DNA from: an uncultured Thermoleophilia bacterium
GTDB lineage: Bacteria > Actinomycetota > Thermoleophilia > Miltoncostaeales > Miltoncostaeaceae
Direction: 5' to 3'
Assembly: GCA_947258365.1 (NCBI GenBank)
Contig: CAMYIK010000008.1
Span: forward strand, 1-32,923
DNA length: 32,923 bases
This document shows, in pieces, positions 8,045 to 17,458 of this stretch (the first letter of the stretch is position 1; each line of letters opens with the position of its first letter). The translations under genes were made by a program, and so were the position numbers. Under the pieces are notes generated by a model. It saw nothing but the letters and a program-made list of their open reading frames with translations, had not been told where the DNA came from and did no database searches.

Positions 8045-8448
8045 CGATCGGCGTTCCGGCGTTCGCGGCAAGTGTGGCCCTCGACTTCCGCGTCGACGCC
8101 ATCAACAACATCGGGGTGTTGTTCATCTCTGGCGCGTACATCGCCTGGATCATGTGGCTGGTGCTCAAGGGGCACCTGCGTGCGCTCGCCGGTCGGCTTG
8201 CGGCCGCTGGGCGCCTCTCGCTCATGAACTACCTCTCCCACACTCTCCTCGGCACCGCGACGTTCATCGTCGTGACACGAATCACCGGAGGTCTGCCCGA
8301 ACCGACCATCGTGGTCGACACCGCCGCCGCGATCATGGTCTTTCAGCTCTGGGCCTCGCCGCTCTGGTTGAGGCACTTCCGCTTCGGACCCATGGAGTGG
8401 CTGCTGCGCTCCGCCGCCTGTGGCTCTCGTCACCCGATGCGCCGCTAA
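8045..8448 (+). pseudogene. DUF418 family membrane protein, 5'-truncated remnant (C-terminal part only)
   Basis: Within ORF 7945..8448: NNIGVLFISGAYIAWIMWLVLKGHLRALAGRLAAAGRLSLMNYLSHTLLGTATFIV... QLWASPLWLRHFRFGPMEWLLRSAACGSRHPMRR matches the C-terminal DUF418 pattern (GR..LTNY..; FRFGPLEWL.R). The N-terminal TM region is absent; the permease gene lies upstream. Confidence 0.75.
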
Positions 8449-8457
8449 GAAGGGGCG

Positions 8458-8778
8458 CTAGAGGACTTCCAGGGCCTGCTGGAAGTCCTCGGCCATGCCG
8501 GTGTGGCCATGCTTGATCGCCTGGTCGATGCCCGACAGGTAGGCGTCGGCCGCCTCATCCGTGCGGCCGAGGGCGCTCAGCGCCTCCGCCAGACGACCCC
8601 AGGCGTTGCCCTCGTCTTCGGCCAGATCCAGGTAGGCGCGGAGCTCATCAACCGCGTCAGAATGGCGCTCGGCGCGGAGCAGTTCGTTGGCGTAGCCGAA
8701 GCGCGCTCGCGGCTCGTCCGGCGAGTCCGCGGCAAGAGCCGCGAAGTAGCCGAGGCGATCTGTGGGGTCGGTGCTCAC
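8458..8778 (-). CDS. Tetratricopeptide-repeat protein
   Basis: PRARFGYANELLRAERHSDAVDELRAYLDLAEDEGNAWGRLAEALSALGRTDEAADAYLSGIDQA: TPR-like helix pairs. Confidence 0.8.
   Translation of the reverse strand: MSTDPTDRLGYFAALAADSPDEPRARFGYANELLRAERHSDAVDELRAYLDLAEDEGNAWGRLAEALSALGRTDEAADAYLSGIDQAIKHGHTGMAEDFQQALEVL
8461..8490. terminator. Perfect 12-bp-stem / 6-nt-loop inverted repeat at the 3' end of the TPR gene (possible intragenic terminator)
   Basis: GAGGACTTCCAG-GGCCTG-CTGGAAGTCCTC. No T-tract, so the function is uncertain. Confidence 0.45.
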
Positions 8779-8808
8779 CGGATCAGCGTACCGAGGCCGG
8801 CATCGGCC

Positions 8809-8814
8809 TAAACT
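8809..8814 (+). promoter_or_regulatory. Candidate -10 element TAAACT, 8 nt before the ATG at 8823
   Basis: TAnnnT motif close to the start codon; leaderless-type spacing. Confidence 0.4.
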
Positions 8815-8822
8815 GGTAGGGA

Positions 8823-8996
8823 ATGAATGACCTACTGAAGTTCGCGCTGCTGTTCGTCGTCGGCGTACTCGTGCTCGTGTTGGCCTTCCGGCTGATCATC
8901 GGATTCTTCCTCGGTTTGCTCGTGCCGCTGATCCTCATCCTGGTGCTCGCGGTCGGTGCGTATTGGCTCCTGTTCAACCGCGGGGACGACAAATAG
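8823..8996 (+). CDS. Small hydrophobic membrane protein, 57 aa (not in the ORF track)
   Basis: Own translation: MNDLLKFALLFVVGVLVLVLAFRLIIGFFLGLLVPLILILVLAVGAYWLLFNRGDDK*; two hydrophobic segments; candidate -10 immediately upstream. Confidence 0.7.
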   Translation: MNDLLKFALLFVVGVLVLVLAFRLIIGFFLGLLVPLILILVLAVGAYWLLFNRGDDK

Positions 8997-9136
8997 CCAC
9001 GCCTTCGGTTCATGTGGGAAACGCGCCCGCGAAATGAGCCGATCGTCACGATGATGAGATCGCCCGCAAGCGTTGTTACGGTCAAGGGGCTAAGTCCATG
9101 CCGGCTGCGGTTGCCGGCGTCGGATGGCTGTGCCCT

Positions 9137-9493
9137 ATGGAGCTGAACGACTACCTACCGATTCTGGTTTTCCTCGTCGCGGGCGGGGTGATCGCCGGTG
9201 CCCTCTTGACCTTGGGCCTGCTCGGCCCTCGCCGACCCTCCGCGGTCAAGGAGACGCCGTACGAAAGCGGCATCCTCGGGGCGACGCCGGTCCGTCAGCG
9301 CTTCTCCATCGACTTCTATATGACGGCGATGCTGTTCATCGTCTTCGACATCGAGCTCGCCTTTCTCTACCCAATCGCCGTGACGCTTCGCGATGACGGC
9401 ATGCTCGGGCTCATCGTCCTCCTGGTCTTCGTGTTCACGGTGGTCGAGGCCCTGGTCTACGTCTGGAAGAAAGGTGCCCTCGAATGGCGCTGA
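9137..9493 (+). CDS. nuoA: NADH-quinone oxidoreductase subunit A
   Basis: [46 protein letters not shown]...[25 protein letters not shown]. Confidence 0.96.
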   Translation: MELNDYLPILVFLVAGGVIAGALLTLGLLGPRRPSAVKETPYESGILGATPVRQRFSIDFYMTAMLFIVFDIELAFLYPIAVTLRDDGMLGLIVLLVFVFTVVEALVYVWKKGALEWR

Positions 9494-10089
9494 TACCCCC
9501 GCCCGGCGCTCCGTCTCAGCGCGCCGCGCGCACCCATCCGGATATCGACCGCGACCTGCGCGAGGAGGAGATCGCGCCCTTCGAGAAGAGCCTGCTCACC
9601 ACCACGGTGGACAAGGCGATCTCCTGGGCTCGAAGCTCTTCGATCTGGCCGGCGACCTTCGGTCTTGCCTGCTGCGCGATCGAGATGATGCACACCGCGA
9701 CCCCGCGCTATGACATCGCGCGATTCGGGGCTGAGGTGTTTCGTGCCTCGCCGCGCCAGGCCGATCTGATGATCGTGTCCGGGCGCGTCTCACAGAAGAT
9801 GGCACCGGTGCTCCGTCGGATCTACGACCAGATGATGGAGCCCAAATGGGTCATCTCGATGGGCGCCTGCGCCAGCAGCGGTGGTGTGTTCAACAACTAC
9901 GCGCTCGTGCAGAGCGTCGACAAGGTCGTGCCGGTTGACGTCTACGTCCCAGGGTGCCCGCCGCGACCGGAGAGCCTCATCGAGGGCATCCTCGTACTTC
10001 AGAAGAAGATCGGGGCACTCGGCCAGGAGACCTCGACGCAGATGATGGACGCGATCGCGAAAGACCCAACGGACTCCGGCGCCGCGTGA
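9484..10089 (+). CDS. nuoB: NADH-quinone oxidoreductase subunit B
   Basis: [35 protein letters not shown]. Confidence 0.97.
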   Translation: MALIPPPGAPSQRAARTHPDIDRDLREEEIAPFEKSLLTTTVDKAISWARSSSIWPATFGLACCAIEMMHTATPRYDIARFGAEVFRASPRQADLMIVSGRVSQKMAPVLRRIYDQMMEPKWVISMGACASSGGVFNNYALVQSVDKVVPVDVYVPGCPPRPESLIEGILVLQKKIGALGQETSTQMMDAIAKDPTDSGAA

Positions 10090-10559
10090 GCGAGATCCCG
10101 GCTTTGATCGAGGCCGCCCTCCCCGGGTCGGTCGTGGCTCAGTTTGAGCATCGTGGCGAGCTGACCGTGGAGATCGACGCCTCCGCGGTGCGGCAGGTCG
10201 CGGCGTACATCAAGGCCCCGCCGCTCGCGTTCGCGTTACTGAGTGACGTCACCTGTGCGGACTTCCCGGACGAGCCGGGGCGCTTCAGGGTGGCCTACCA
10301 CCTCTTCTCGCTCGAGAGTGGCGCGCGCCTGCGCTTGCGGTCGTGGGCCGGTGCCGAGAATCCGGAGTTGCCCTCGGTGGCATCCGTCTGGGCGACAGCC
10401 AACTGGCACGAGCGCGAGGTCTACGACATGTTCGGTGTCCGCTTCACCGACCATCCGGACCTCAGTCGCATCCTGATGCCGGTCGACTGGGAGGGTCATC
10501 CGCTGCGCCGTGACTACCCGCTCGGCGGCGAAGAAGTGATCTTCACGGACGAGGTCTGA
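10086..10559 (+). CDS. nuoC: NADH-quinone oxidoreductase subunit C
   Basis: GTG at 10086 overlaps the nuoB stop. [48 protein letters not shown]. Confidence 0.95.
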   Translation: MSEIPALIEAALPGSVVAQFEHRGELTVEIDASAVRQVAAYIKAPPLAFALLSDVTCADFPDEPGRFRVAYHLFSLESGARLRLRSWAGAENPELPSVASVWATANWHEREVYDMFGVRFTDHPDLSRILMPVDWEGHPLRRDYPLGGEEVIFTDEV

Positions 10560-11857
10560 TGGACCAGGCGCCCCCGGACATCCCCCGCGGCGAGACCGAC
10601 CGCATGATCGCCGAGGTCGAGGCCTTTACGCCGGCCGAGGCCCTCGCCCGCGTACGCGAGGCCGAAAGCCGAGACGCCGAGCGACCCGGCCACCGCGAGC
10701 CGATGATCGTCAATCTCGGCCCGCAGCACCCATCGACTCACGGCGTGCTGCGCCTGATCACCCAGCTCGACGGCGAGATCATCCGGGATATCCACCCGGT
10801 GATCGGATACCTGCACACCGGTATCGAGAAGCAATGTGAGAACAAGACCTACTGGCAGGCCATCACGCTGGTCACGCGGATGGACTACCTCGCGCCGTTC
10901 TACAACATCCACGCCTACACCCAGGCCGCCGAGAAGCTGCTCGACCTCAGGGTTCCTCCTCGGGCCCAGTACCTGCGCGTGATCATGAGCGAACTCAACC
11001 GGATCAGCTCGCACCTGGTCTGGCTCGGCACCAGCGGCTTGGAGCTCGGCGCGATCACGATCTTCTTCTACTCGTACCGCGAACGAGAGAAGGCGCTCGA
11101 TCTGTTCGAGATGATCGCCGGCGAGCGTATGAACACCCGGTACTTCCAGGTGGGCGGCTGCGCTGACGACATGCCCCCGGGCTTCGAGAAGCGCCTGCGT
11201 GCCCTGCTCGACGAGCTGCCGGCGCGCATCGACGAGTACGAGGACCTGCTCAGTCAGAACCCCATCTGGCTCGAGCGCACCAAGGGCGTGGGAATCCTTC
11301 CGGCCGAACAGCTGATCGACCTCGGCGTGACCGGTCCGGCGCTACGCGCTGCGGGTGTCGATCTCGACCTGCGAAAGCGCACGCCGTACTCGTCATACGA
11401 GCACTTCGAATTCGATGTTCCGCTTGGCACGACCGGCGACGCCTATGATCGCTATTCGGTGCGGATGAGAGAGCTCCGCGAGTCGGTGAAGATCATCGAG
11501 CAGGCGCTCGACGGTCTGCCTGAGGGCCCACACATCGCCGACGATCGCAAGGTCGTCCTGCCGCCTCGCGCGGAGCTCGCGACCTCGATGGAGTCGCTGA
11601 TCCATCACTTCAAGCTCGTCACCGAAGGCTTCACCGTGCCTGAGGGCGAGGCCTACGTCGCGGTGGAGAGTCCGCGGGGTGAGCTCGGTTGCTACCTGGT
11701 GTCCGACGGCGGGCCCAAGCCCTACCGTTGCCACGTCCGTGATCCCAGCTTCGTCAACCTTCAGGCGCTGCGGCCTATGGCCAAGAACGCCTACTTGGCC
11801 GACCTCATCACGATGATCGGCAGTCTCGACAACGTCATGGGTGGAGTGGACAGGTGA
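10559..11857 (+). CDS. nuoD: NADH-quinone oxidoreductase subunit D
   Basis: NLGPQHPSTHGVLRL, GYLHTGIEK, ISSHLVWLGT, C-terminal ADLITMIGSLDNVMGGVDR. Confidence 0.97.
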   Translation: MDQAPPDIPRGETDRMIAEVEAFTPAEALARVREAESRDAERPGHREPMIVNLGPQHPSTHGVLRLITQLDGEIIRDIHPVIGYLHTGIEKQCENKTYWQAITLVTRMDYLAPFYNIHAYTQAAEKLLDLRVPPRAQYLRVIMSELNRISSHLVWLGTSGLELGAITIFFYSYREREKALDLFEMIAGERMNTRYFQVGGCADDMPPGFEKRLRALLDELPARIDEYEDLLSQNPIWLERTKGVGILPAEQLIDLGVTGPALRAAGVDLDLRKRTPYSSYEHFEFDVPLGTTGDAYDRYSVRMRELRESVKIIEQALDGLPEGPHIADDRKVVLPPRAELATSMESLIHHFKLVTEGFTVPEGEAYVAVESPRGELGCYLVSDGGPKPYRCHVRDPSFVNLQALRPMAKNAYLADLITMIGSLDNVMGGVDR

Positions 11858-12354
11858 CCGCAGAGGAGATCCGCGCACATCTCGATCCGATCCGCGACCA
11901 GTTCGCCGAGGAGCGCTCTCTCGTGCTGCCCGCACTGAAGTTCGCCCAAGGAGAGAAAGGGCACCTCACCGGCGACGACGTGACCGAGGTGGCCGCGGCG
12001 ACGAATCTCACGCCGGCGTACGTCGAGAGCATCGCCTCGTTCTATGACCGCATCTATCTCGATCCTGTCGGCAAGCGGGTGGTATCGGTCTGCGTGAGCC
12101 TCTCCTGCATGCTGAACGGCTCCGACGAGCTACTGGAGCATTTGTGCTCCCGCGAAGGCGTCTCGCACGAGGGCGGTACCAGCGCCGACGGTGAGATCAC
12201 CGTGCAAGAGGCCCAGTGCCTCGGGGCGTGCGATCGGGCGCCATGCCTGCAGGTCGACGCCGAAGAGACCATGGGCCCGGTGACCCTCTCGGAGGCCGAC
12301 GCCGTGGCCGATCGGCTGCGCGCCGAACCCCAACCCCGCCCGGTTCTGAGGTAG
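11854..12354 (+). CDS. nuoE: NADH-quinone oxidoreductase subunit E (2Fe-2S, thioredoxin-like)
   Basis: VCVSLSCMLNGSDELLEHL...VQEAQCLGACDRAPCLQVD; GTG start overlaps the nuoD stop. Confidence 0.95.
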   Translation: MTAEEIRAHLDPIRDQFAEERSLVLPALKFAQGEKGHLTGDDVTEVAAATNLTPAYVESIASFYDRIYLDPVGKRVVSVCVSLSCMLNGSDELLEHLCSREGVSHEGGTSADGEITVQEAQCLGACDRAPCLQVDAEETMGPVTLSEADAVADRLRAEPQPRPVLR

Positions 12355-12358
12355 TCCG

Positions 12359-13678
12359 TTGCCGCAGCTGAACAGCGTCTACCGCCATCGGGCGGCCGAT
12401 CGGGTGCTCACCACGGTCGACACGTACCGCCTCTCCGGTGGTTACCTCGCCCTGGAGAAGGCGCTGGGCGAGATGACCGCCGATGAACTGCTCTACGTCT
12501 TTCACCGCTCGGGGCTACGCGGGCGTGGCGGCGCCGGTTTCCCGATGGGTCGTAAGGCCAGCTTCCTTCCGAAGGACGCCCAGCTCGCGAAGTACCTGGT
12601 GTGCAACGCCGACGAGAGTGAGCCCGGGACCTTCAAGGACCGGGAGATCATGGAGCTCAACCCTCATCAGCTGATCGAGGGAATGGTGCTGGCCGGCTAC
12701 GCGATCGGTGCGGAGCGGGGCTACATCTACATCCGGGGTGAGTACGAATACCAAGCTCAGATCCTGGACGCCGCCATCGAGGCGGCCCGCGAGTCGGGGT
12801 ACCTCGGTTCGGACATCGCCGGCTCCAAGGTCGACTTCGATCTCACGCTTTACCGGGGCGCCGGCGCCTACATTTGTGGTGAGGAGACCGGGCTGCTCGA
12901 GTCGCTTGAGGGCAAGCGTGGCCAACCTCGACTGAAGCCGCCGTTTCCCGCGGTGAAGGGCCTCTGGGCGTCGCCCACCCTGCTCAACAATGTCGAGACG
13001 CTCGCCGCTTTGCCGCCCATCGTCGAGAACGGCCCCGATTGGTACGCCGGTATGGGCACCGAAAAGAGCCCGGGCACCAAGGTGTTCTCCATCTCGGGCC
13101 ATGTCACGAAGCCGGGCAACTACGAGGTCGTCCTCGGCGACACCACGCTGCGAGAGCTCATCTTCGACATGGCCGGTGGCCTTCGCGAGGGCCGCAGCTT
13201 CAAAGCCTGCTGGGTTGGCGGCTCAAGCGTGCCGGTGCTCGCCGAGCAACACCTCGACACCCCGCTTGACTACGAGTCGCTCCAGGAGGCCGGGACGTTC
13301 CTCGGCTCTGGCGGGTGCATCGTCATGGACGACTCGGGCTGCATCGTGCGCGCGTCGTTGCGCCTGGCGAGCTTTTATCGCCACGAGAGCTGCGGGAAAT
13401 GCACCCCGTGCCGCGAGGGCACCGGCTGGATGGAAAACGTCCTGCAACGAATGGTCGACGGCGAAGGCCGTATGGAGGACTTCGAGCTGATGGAGGCGCT
13501 GTTCGGGCGCATCGGCGGCAAGTGCCTGTGCGCCCTCGCCGACGGAGCGGTGGCCCCGATCAGCAGCGCGATACGGCTGTTCCGCAAAGACTTCGTCCGC
13601 GTGGTCAGCGAGGGCTCACCGCTACCTCAGCCGATGTCGCCCCAGCTTGAGATGAGCGGGGGTCGCGCGAATGCCTGA
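12359..13678 (+). CDS. nuoF: NADH-quinone oxidoreductase subunit F (TTG start)
   Basis: GLRGRGGAGFPMGRKASF, CNADESEPGTFKDR, GAGAYICGEETGLLESLEG, ESCGKCTPCREGTGWM. Confidence 0.97.
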   Translation: MPQLNSVYRHRAADRVLTTVDTYRLSGGYLALEKALGEMTADELLYVFHRSGLRGRGGAGFPMGRKASFLPKDAQLAKYLVCNADESEPGTFKDREIMELNPHQLIEGMVLAGYAIGAERGYIYIRGEYEYQAQILDAAIEAARESGYLGSDIAGSKVDFDLTLYRGAGAYICGEETGLLESLEGKRGQPRLKPPFPAVKGLWASPTLLNNVETLAALPPIVENGPDWYAGMGTEKSPGTKVFSISGHVTKPGNYEVVLGDTTLRELIFDMAGGLREGRSFKACWVGGSSVPVLAEQHLDTPLDYESLQEAGTFLGSGGCIVMDDSGCIVRASLRLASFYRHESCGKCTPCREGTGWMENVLQRMVDGEGRMEDFELMEALFGRIGGKCLCALADGAVAPISSAIRLFRKDFVRVVSEGSPLPQPMSPQLEMSGGRANA

Positions 13679-15962
13679 TTACGCTCCCGTCGACCTCACC
13701 GGGACGGATCTCGTCGAGTTCGAGCTCAATGGCCGGACCGTCAAGGCTCCCGCCGGCACGATGTTGGTGGATGCCTGCGCCGCCAACGGCGTCGAGGTGC
13801 CCATCTTCTGTTACGAGCCCCGGCTCGGCGACCCGCTCGGCGCGTGCCGTCAGTGCCTGGTGAGCGTCGAGGGCATTCCCGGACTGACCACCGCATGCAG
13901 CACTCCCGTGGCCGCGGAAATGATGGTCGACACCGTGTCTGAGGAGGTCAGGGAAGCTCAAGACGGCATCCTGGAGCTCCTGCTCGAGAACCACCCTTTG
14001 GACTGTCCGGTCTGTGACAAGGGTGGCGAATGCCCACTGCAGGACCGCACCTTCCGCTTCGGCCCCGGCGAGAGCCGGATGGTCGAACCCAAGCGACACT
14101 TCCCCAAGCCGCTGAAGCTCTCACCCCAGATCGCGCTCGATCGCGAGCGCTGCATCTCCTGTTACCGCTGCGTCCGGTTCAGCCAGGATGTCTCAGAAGA
14201 CGGCAACCTCACCATGTCCGAGCGCGGTGGACGAAGCGAGATCACCACCTTCACGGGGGACTCCTACAACGGCCGCTTCACAGGCAACGTCATTGATCTT
14301 TGCCCCGTGGGCGCGCTGACGAGCATCCCGTATCGCTTCACCAGCCGTCCTTGGGACATCCAGAACACCCCGTCGGTGTGCGCCAGCTGCTCTGTGGGAT
14401 GCAACACCGAACTCACTCTCCGAGAGGGTGAAATCAAACGGGTCCAGGGCCGCGACGAGCCCAACTGGCAGGTTGAGGAGGGCTGGCTCTGCAACGTGGG
14501 CCGGTGGGGCTACGGCGCGGACCAAGCACCTCAGCGTCTGCGCCAGCCGATCCTGCGCGACGGAGGCGAGACTCGCGAGTGCAGCCTCGAGGAGGCGGTT
14601 GCCGCCGCGGGCCTGGTGCTGGCCCATGAAGCGCACACCACGGTTCTACTCGGCGGAGACGTGACGGTAGAAGAGGCCTTTATCGCGAAGGAGCTCGCGG
14701 CGGGGCCACTGCCCGATGCTCAGGTTGGCTCGGCCGGGGTGGTCGGGGCGGCACTTGGTCCGCTTCGCGCTCTGCCTGCGGCGCAGCTCGGTGACATCGA
14801 TGGCGCCGACCTGGTCGTCGTGGTCGGCGGGGATCCCGCGAATCAACATCCCGTTGCTGAGCTACGGCTGCGCAAGGCGCGCCGCGCCGGCGCGCGAATC
14901 GTGCTGGTGGGCCCCCGGGCCCAGGAGCTCGAATCACTTGGCGAGAGCATCCGTACGGCACCGGGGAATCTCGCCGAGGGTCTCACGAGCGCCGTAGCGC
15001 AGATCGCTACCGTCAAACGGCCGCTGGTCGTTTGGGACGAGCTGGACCTCGACGCTGAGCCGGACGCCGCGGTCGTGCTCGCAACCGCGCTAGGTGACAA
15101 CGCTGCGGCCTCACAGCTCGAACTGACCTCAGAGGTCAACGGCGCCGGCCTTCGAGCGCTCGGTGTCGCCCCGCACTCGCGGCTCGTCGACCAGGATCTG
15201 GGTGGGGTGCTGGCGGTACGTGCCAACCCCGGCGCCGGGCCCGGTGGCGACGCCTGGAATCGTGCGCTCGATTCGGGGGGGCCGATCGTCGTGATCGCAA
15301 GCCACCACAGTGAGCTCACCGAGCGTGCGACGGTGGTCATTCCCTGCTCGAGTCACTTCGAGCACGAAGGCGTCCTGGTCACCGCCGGGCAGCGCGCGCA
15401 GCGGCTGCGCCCTGGTGCCGCGGGCCCGGAACAGTCCGCTCCCGGGTGGGAGATCTTGATCGCGCTGTCGCACCGGTTGGGCGTGGCGCTCGAGTACCGC
15501 AGCCCTCGCTCGGCGTTTGCCGCCGCCACCGCGAGCGCGCCAGCTCTCAGCGGCCTGGACTACGACACTCTCGGGGACCTTGGGGCCGAGATCGCTACCT
15601 CGCCCGCCAGCGATGTGAACGGCGCCGGCGCTCCCCGCGCCCACGACGGAGAGGGTCTGCCTCTCGTCACCGGGCGATCCGTCTTCGGTGGGCCGGAGGC
15701 GCACCTCTCAGAAGGGCTGGTAGTCACCGCCACGGGCGAGGAAGCTGTCTTGCACCCTGCCGAGGCCGCCCGCCTCAACGTCGCCGACGCAAACCTGATC
15801 ACTTTGAACAGCCCGAACGGTGAGTGCACGGTGCGGCTGCGCCTCGACCCGGGTGCGCCTGAGGGCGCGGTGTTCGCGGTGCGCGGAGTGCCGGGCGGCA
15901 CGGTAGAGAGCCTGCTCGCGCCCGATCGTGCCCCGGTCAACGTCACGGTCAACACCGCGTAA
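13671..15962 (+). CDS. nuoG: NADH-quinone oxidoreductase subunit G
   Basis: N-terminal 2Fe-2S (GACRQCLVSVEG), NHPLDCPVCDKGGECPLQD, CISCYRCVRF, CASCSVGC, degenerate molybdopterin domain. Confidence 0.96.
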   Translation: MPDYAPVDLTGTDLVEFELNGRTVKAPAGTMLVDACAANGVEVPIFCYEPRLGDPLGACRQCLVSVEGIPGLTTACSTPVAAEMMVDTVSEEVREAQDGILELLLENHPLDCPVCDKGGECPLQDRTFRFGPGESRMVEPKRHFPKPLKLSPQIALDRERCISCYRCVRFSQDVSEDGNLTMSERGGRSEITTFTGDSYNGRFTGNVIDLCPVGALTSIPYRFTSRPWDIQNTPSVCASCSVGCNTELTLREGEIKRVQGRDEPNWQVEEGWLCNVGRWGYGADQAPQRLRQPILRDGGETRECSLEEAVAAAGLVLAHEAHTTVLLGGDVTVEEAFIAKELAAGPLPDAQVGSAGVVGAALGPLRALPAAQLGDIDGADLVVVVGGDPANQHPVAELRLRKARRAGARIVLVGPRAQELESLGESIRTAPGNLAEGLTSAVAQIATVKRPLVVWDELDLDAEPDAAVVLATALGDNAAASQLELTSEVNGAGLRALGVAPHSRLVDQDLGGVLAVRANPGAGPGGDAWNRALDSGGPIVVIASHHSELTERATVVIPCSSHFEHEGVLVTAGQRAQRLRPGAAGPEQSAPGWEILIALSHRLGVALEYRSPRSAFAAATASAPALSGLDYDTLGDLGAEIATSPASDVNGAGAPRAHDGEGLPLVTGRSVFGGPEAHLSEGLVVTATGEEAVLHPAEAARLNVADANLITLNSPNGECTVRLRLDPGAPEGAVFAVRGVPGGTVESLLAPDRAPVNVTVNTA

Positions 15963-15964
15963 CG

Positions 15965-16981
15965 ATGCTGGAATCGACCGTCTTCGTCGACGAGCCTGTC
16001 TGGCTCGTCATCATCAAGAGCGCCTTCGTCATCTTCATCGTGGTGACGGCTTTCGCCTACCTACTGCTAGCCGAGCGCAAACTGATCGGCCGTTTCCAGG
16101 TTCGTTACGGCCCCAACCGGGCCGGCCCTTTCGGCCTCCTCCAGCCGCTGGCCGATGTCGTGAAGCTGGTGTTCAAAGAGGACTTCGTTCCCGCCGGCGC
16201 GAATCGCGTGCTCTTCGTGATGGCTCCCGTCTTCACGGTGGTCGCGGCCATCGGTGCTATCGCGCTCATTCCATACGGCGATGGCACCGCAGAGCTGTTC
16301 GGCCAGGAGTTCAATCTGGTCGGAGCCGATATCAACGTCGGGATCCTGTTCCTGTTCGCGCTCAGCGGTATCGGCTTCTACAGCTTGATCCTCGCCGGGT
16401 GGGCAAGCGGCAACAAATACAGCCTGTTGGGCTCGGCCCGCACGGCTGCACAGTTGGTGTCCTACGAGGTTGCCATGGGCCTCTCGATCATCGGCGTGGT
16501 CATGATGGCCCAGACCCTGTCGCTCGTGGAGGTGGTCAACGCCCAGCAAGACGCGCTCTGGTACATCGTCTTCCAGCCGCTCGGCTTCCTGATCTTCCTG
16601 GTGGCGGGCGTCGCCGAGACAAATCGTGCGCCGTTTGACCTCCCCGAGGCCGAGAGCGAACTCGTGGCGGGCTATCACACCGAGTACGCCGGCCTGAAGT
16701 TCGCGATGTTCTTCCTGGCCGAGTACGTGAACATCATCATCATCTCCGCCTTCGGGGCGACGCTGTTCCTCGGCGGCTTCGATGGACCGTTCCTGCCGGG
16801 CTTCCTGTGGCTTGCGGTCAAGGTCTCGGTGCTGCTTTTCCTCTTCATCTGGCTGAGGGCTACTCTGCCGCGACTCCGTTACGACCAGCTGATGGCATTC
16901 GGCTGGAAAGTGCTCTTGCCCCTGGCCACCTTGAACCTGATCATCACCGCGATCGTCGTCGCGCTGGGCTTCGCGAACTGA
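15965..16981 (+). CDS. nuoH: NADH-quinone oxidoreductase subunit H
   Basis: AERKLIGRFQVRYGPNRAGPFGLLQPLADVVKL; ETNRAPFDLPEAESELVAGYHTEYAG. Confidence 0.97.
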   Translation: MLESTVFVDEPVWLVIIKSAFVIFIVVTAFAYLLLAERKLIGRFQVRYGPNRAGPFGLLQPLADVVKLVFKEDFVPAGANRVLFVMAPVFTVVAAIGAIALIPYGDGTAELFGQEFNLVGADINVGILFLFALSGIGFYSLILAGWASGNKYSLLGSARTAAQLVSYEVAMGLSIIGVVMMAQTLSLVEVVNAQQDALWYIVFQPLGFLIFLVAGVAETNRAPFDLPEAESELVAGYHTEYAGLKFAMFFLAEYVNIIIISAFGATLFLGGFDGPFLPGFLWLAVKVSVLLFLFIWLRATLPRLRYDQLMAFGWKVLLPLATLNLIITAIVVALGFAN

Positions 16982-16990
16982 GGTGAGAGG

Positions 16991-17458
16991 TTGAGCGTCC
17001 AGAACACACTCAAGGGCTTCCGGGTCACCTTCCGGCATCTGCTGAAGCGCCCCGAGACGATCGGCTACCCGGAGAAAAAGACGCCGGTATTCCCCCGCTT
17101 TCGTGGACGGCATCGTCTCTGGAGTTTCGACAATGGCCTCGAGAAGTGCGTGGGCTGCAGCCTGTGCGTGGCGGCCTGCCCCGCTGACTGCATTCGCGTC
17201 GTCGCCGAGGAGAACACCCCGGACAACCGGGTCTCCGCAGGTGAGCGCTACGCGCGCATCTACGAGATCAACATGTCGCGCTGCATCTTCTGTGGGTACT
17301 GCGAGATCGCGTGCCCGTTCGACGCGATCACCCTCGAACACGAGTACGAACTCTCCGAGTACGATCGGGGGGCGCTCGTCTACACCAAGGACATGCTGCT
17401 CGCCGAGCACCCGAAGAAGGTGCCGTTGAGAGAGGACGGGTCAGCCGCCAGTGGCTGA
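16991..17458 (+). CDS. nuoI: NADH-quinone oxidoreductase subunit I (TTG start)
   Basis: Two 4Fe-4S motifs: CVGCSLCVAACPADCI and CIFCGYCEIACPFDAI. Confidence 0.97.
   Translation: MSVQNTLKGFRVTFRHLLKRPETIGYPEKKTPVFPRFRGRHRLWSFDNGLEKCVGCSLCVAACPADCIRVVAEENTPDNRVSAGERYARIYEINMSRCIFCGYCEIACPFDAITLEHEYELSEYDRGALVYTKDMLLAEHPKKVPLREDGSAASG

Noticed and set aside
7826-8071. N-terminal extension of the ABC-2 permease
   Set aside because: Low-complexity, non-TM sequence; a canonical N-terminus begins at M 7825.
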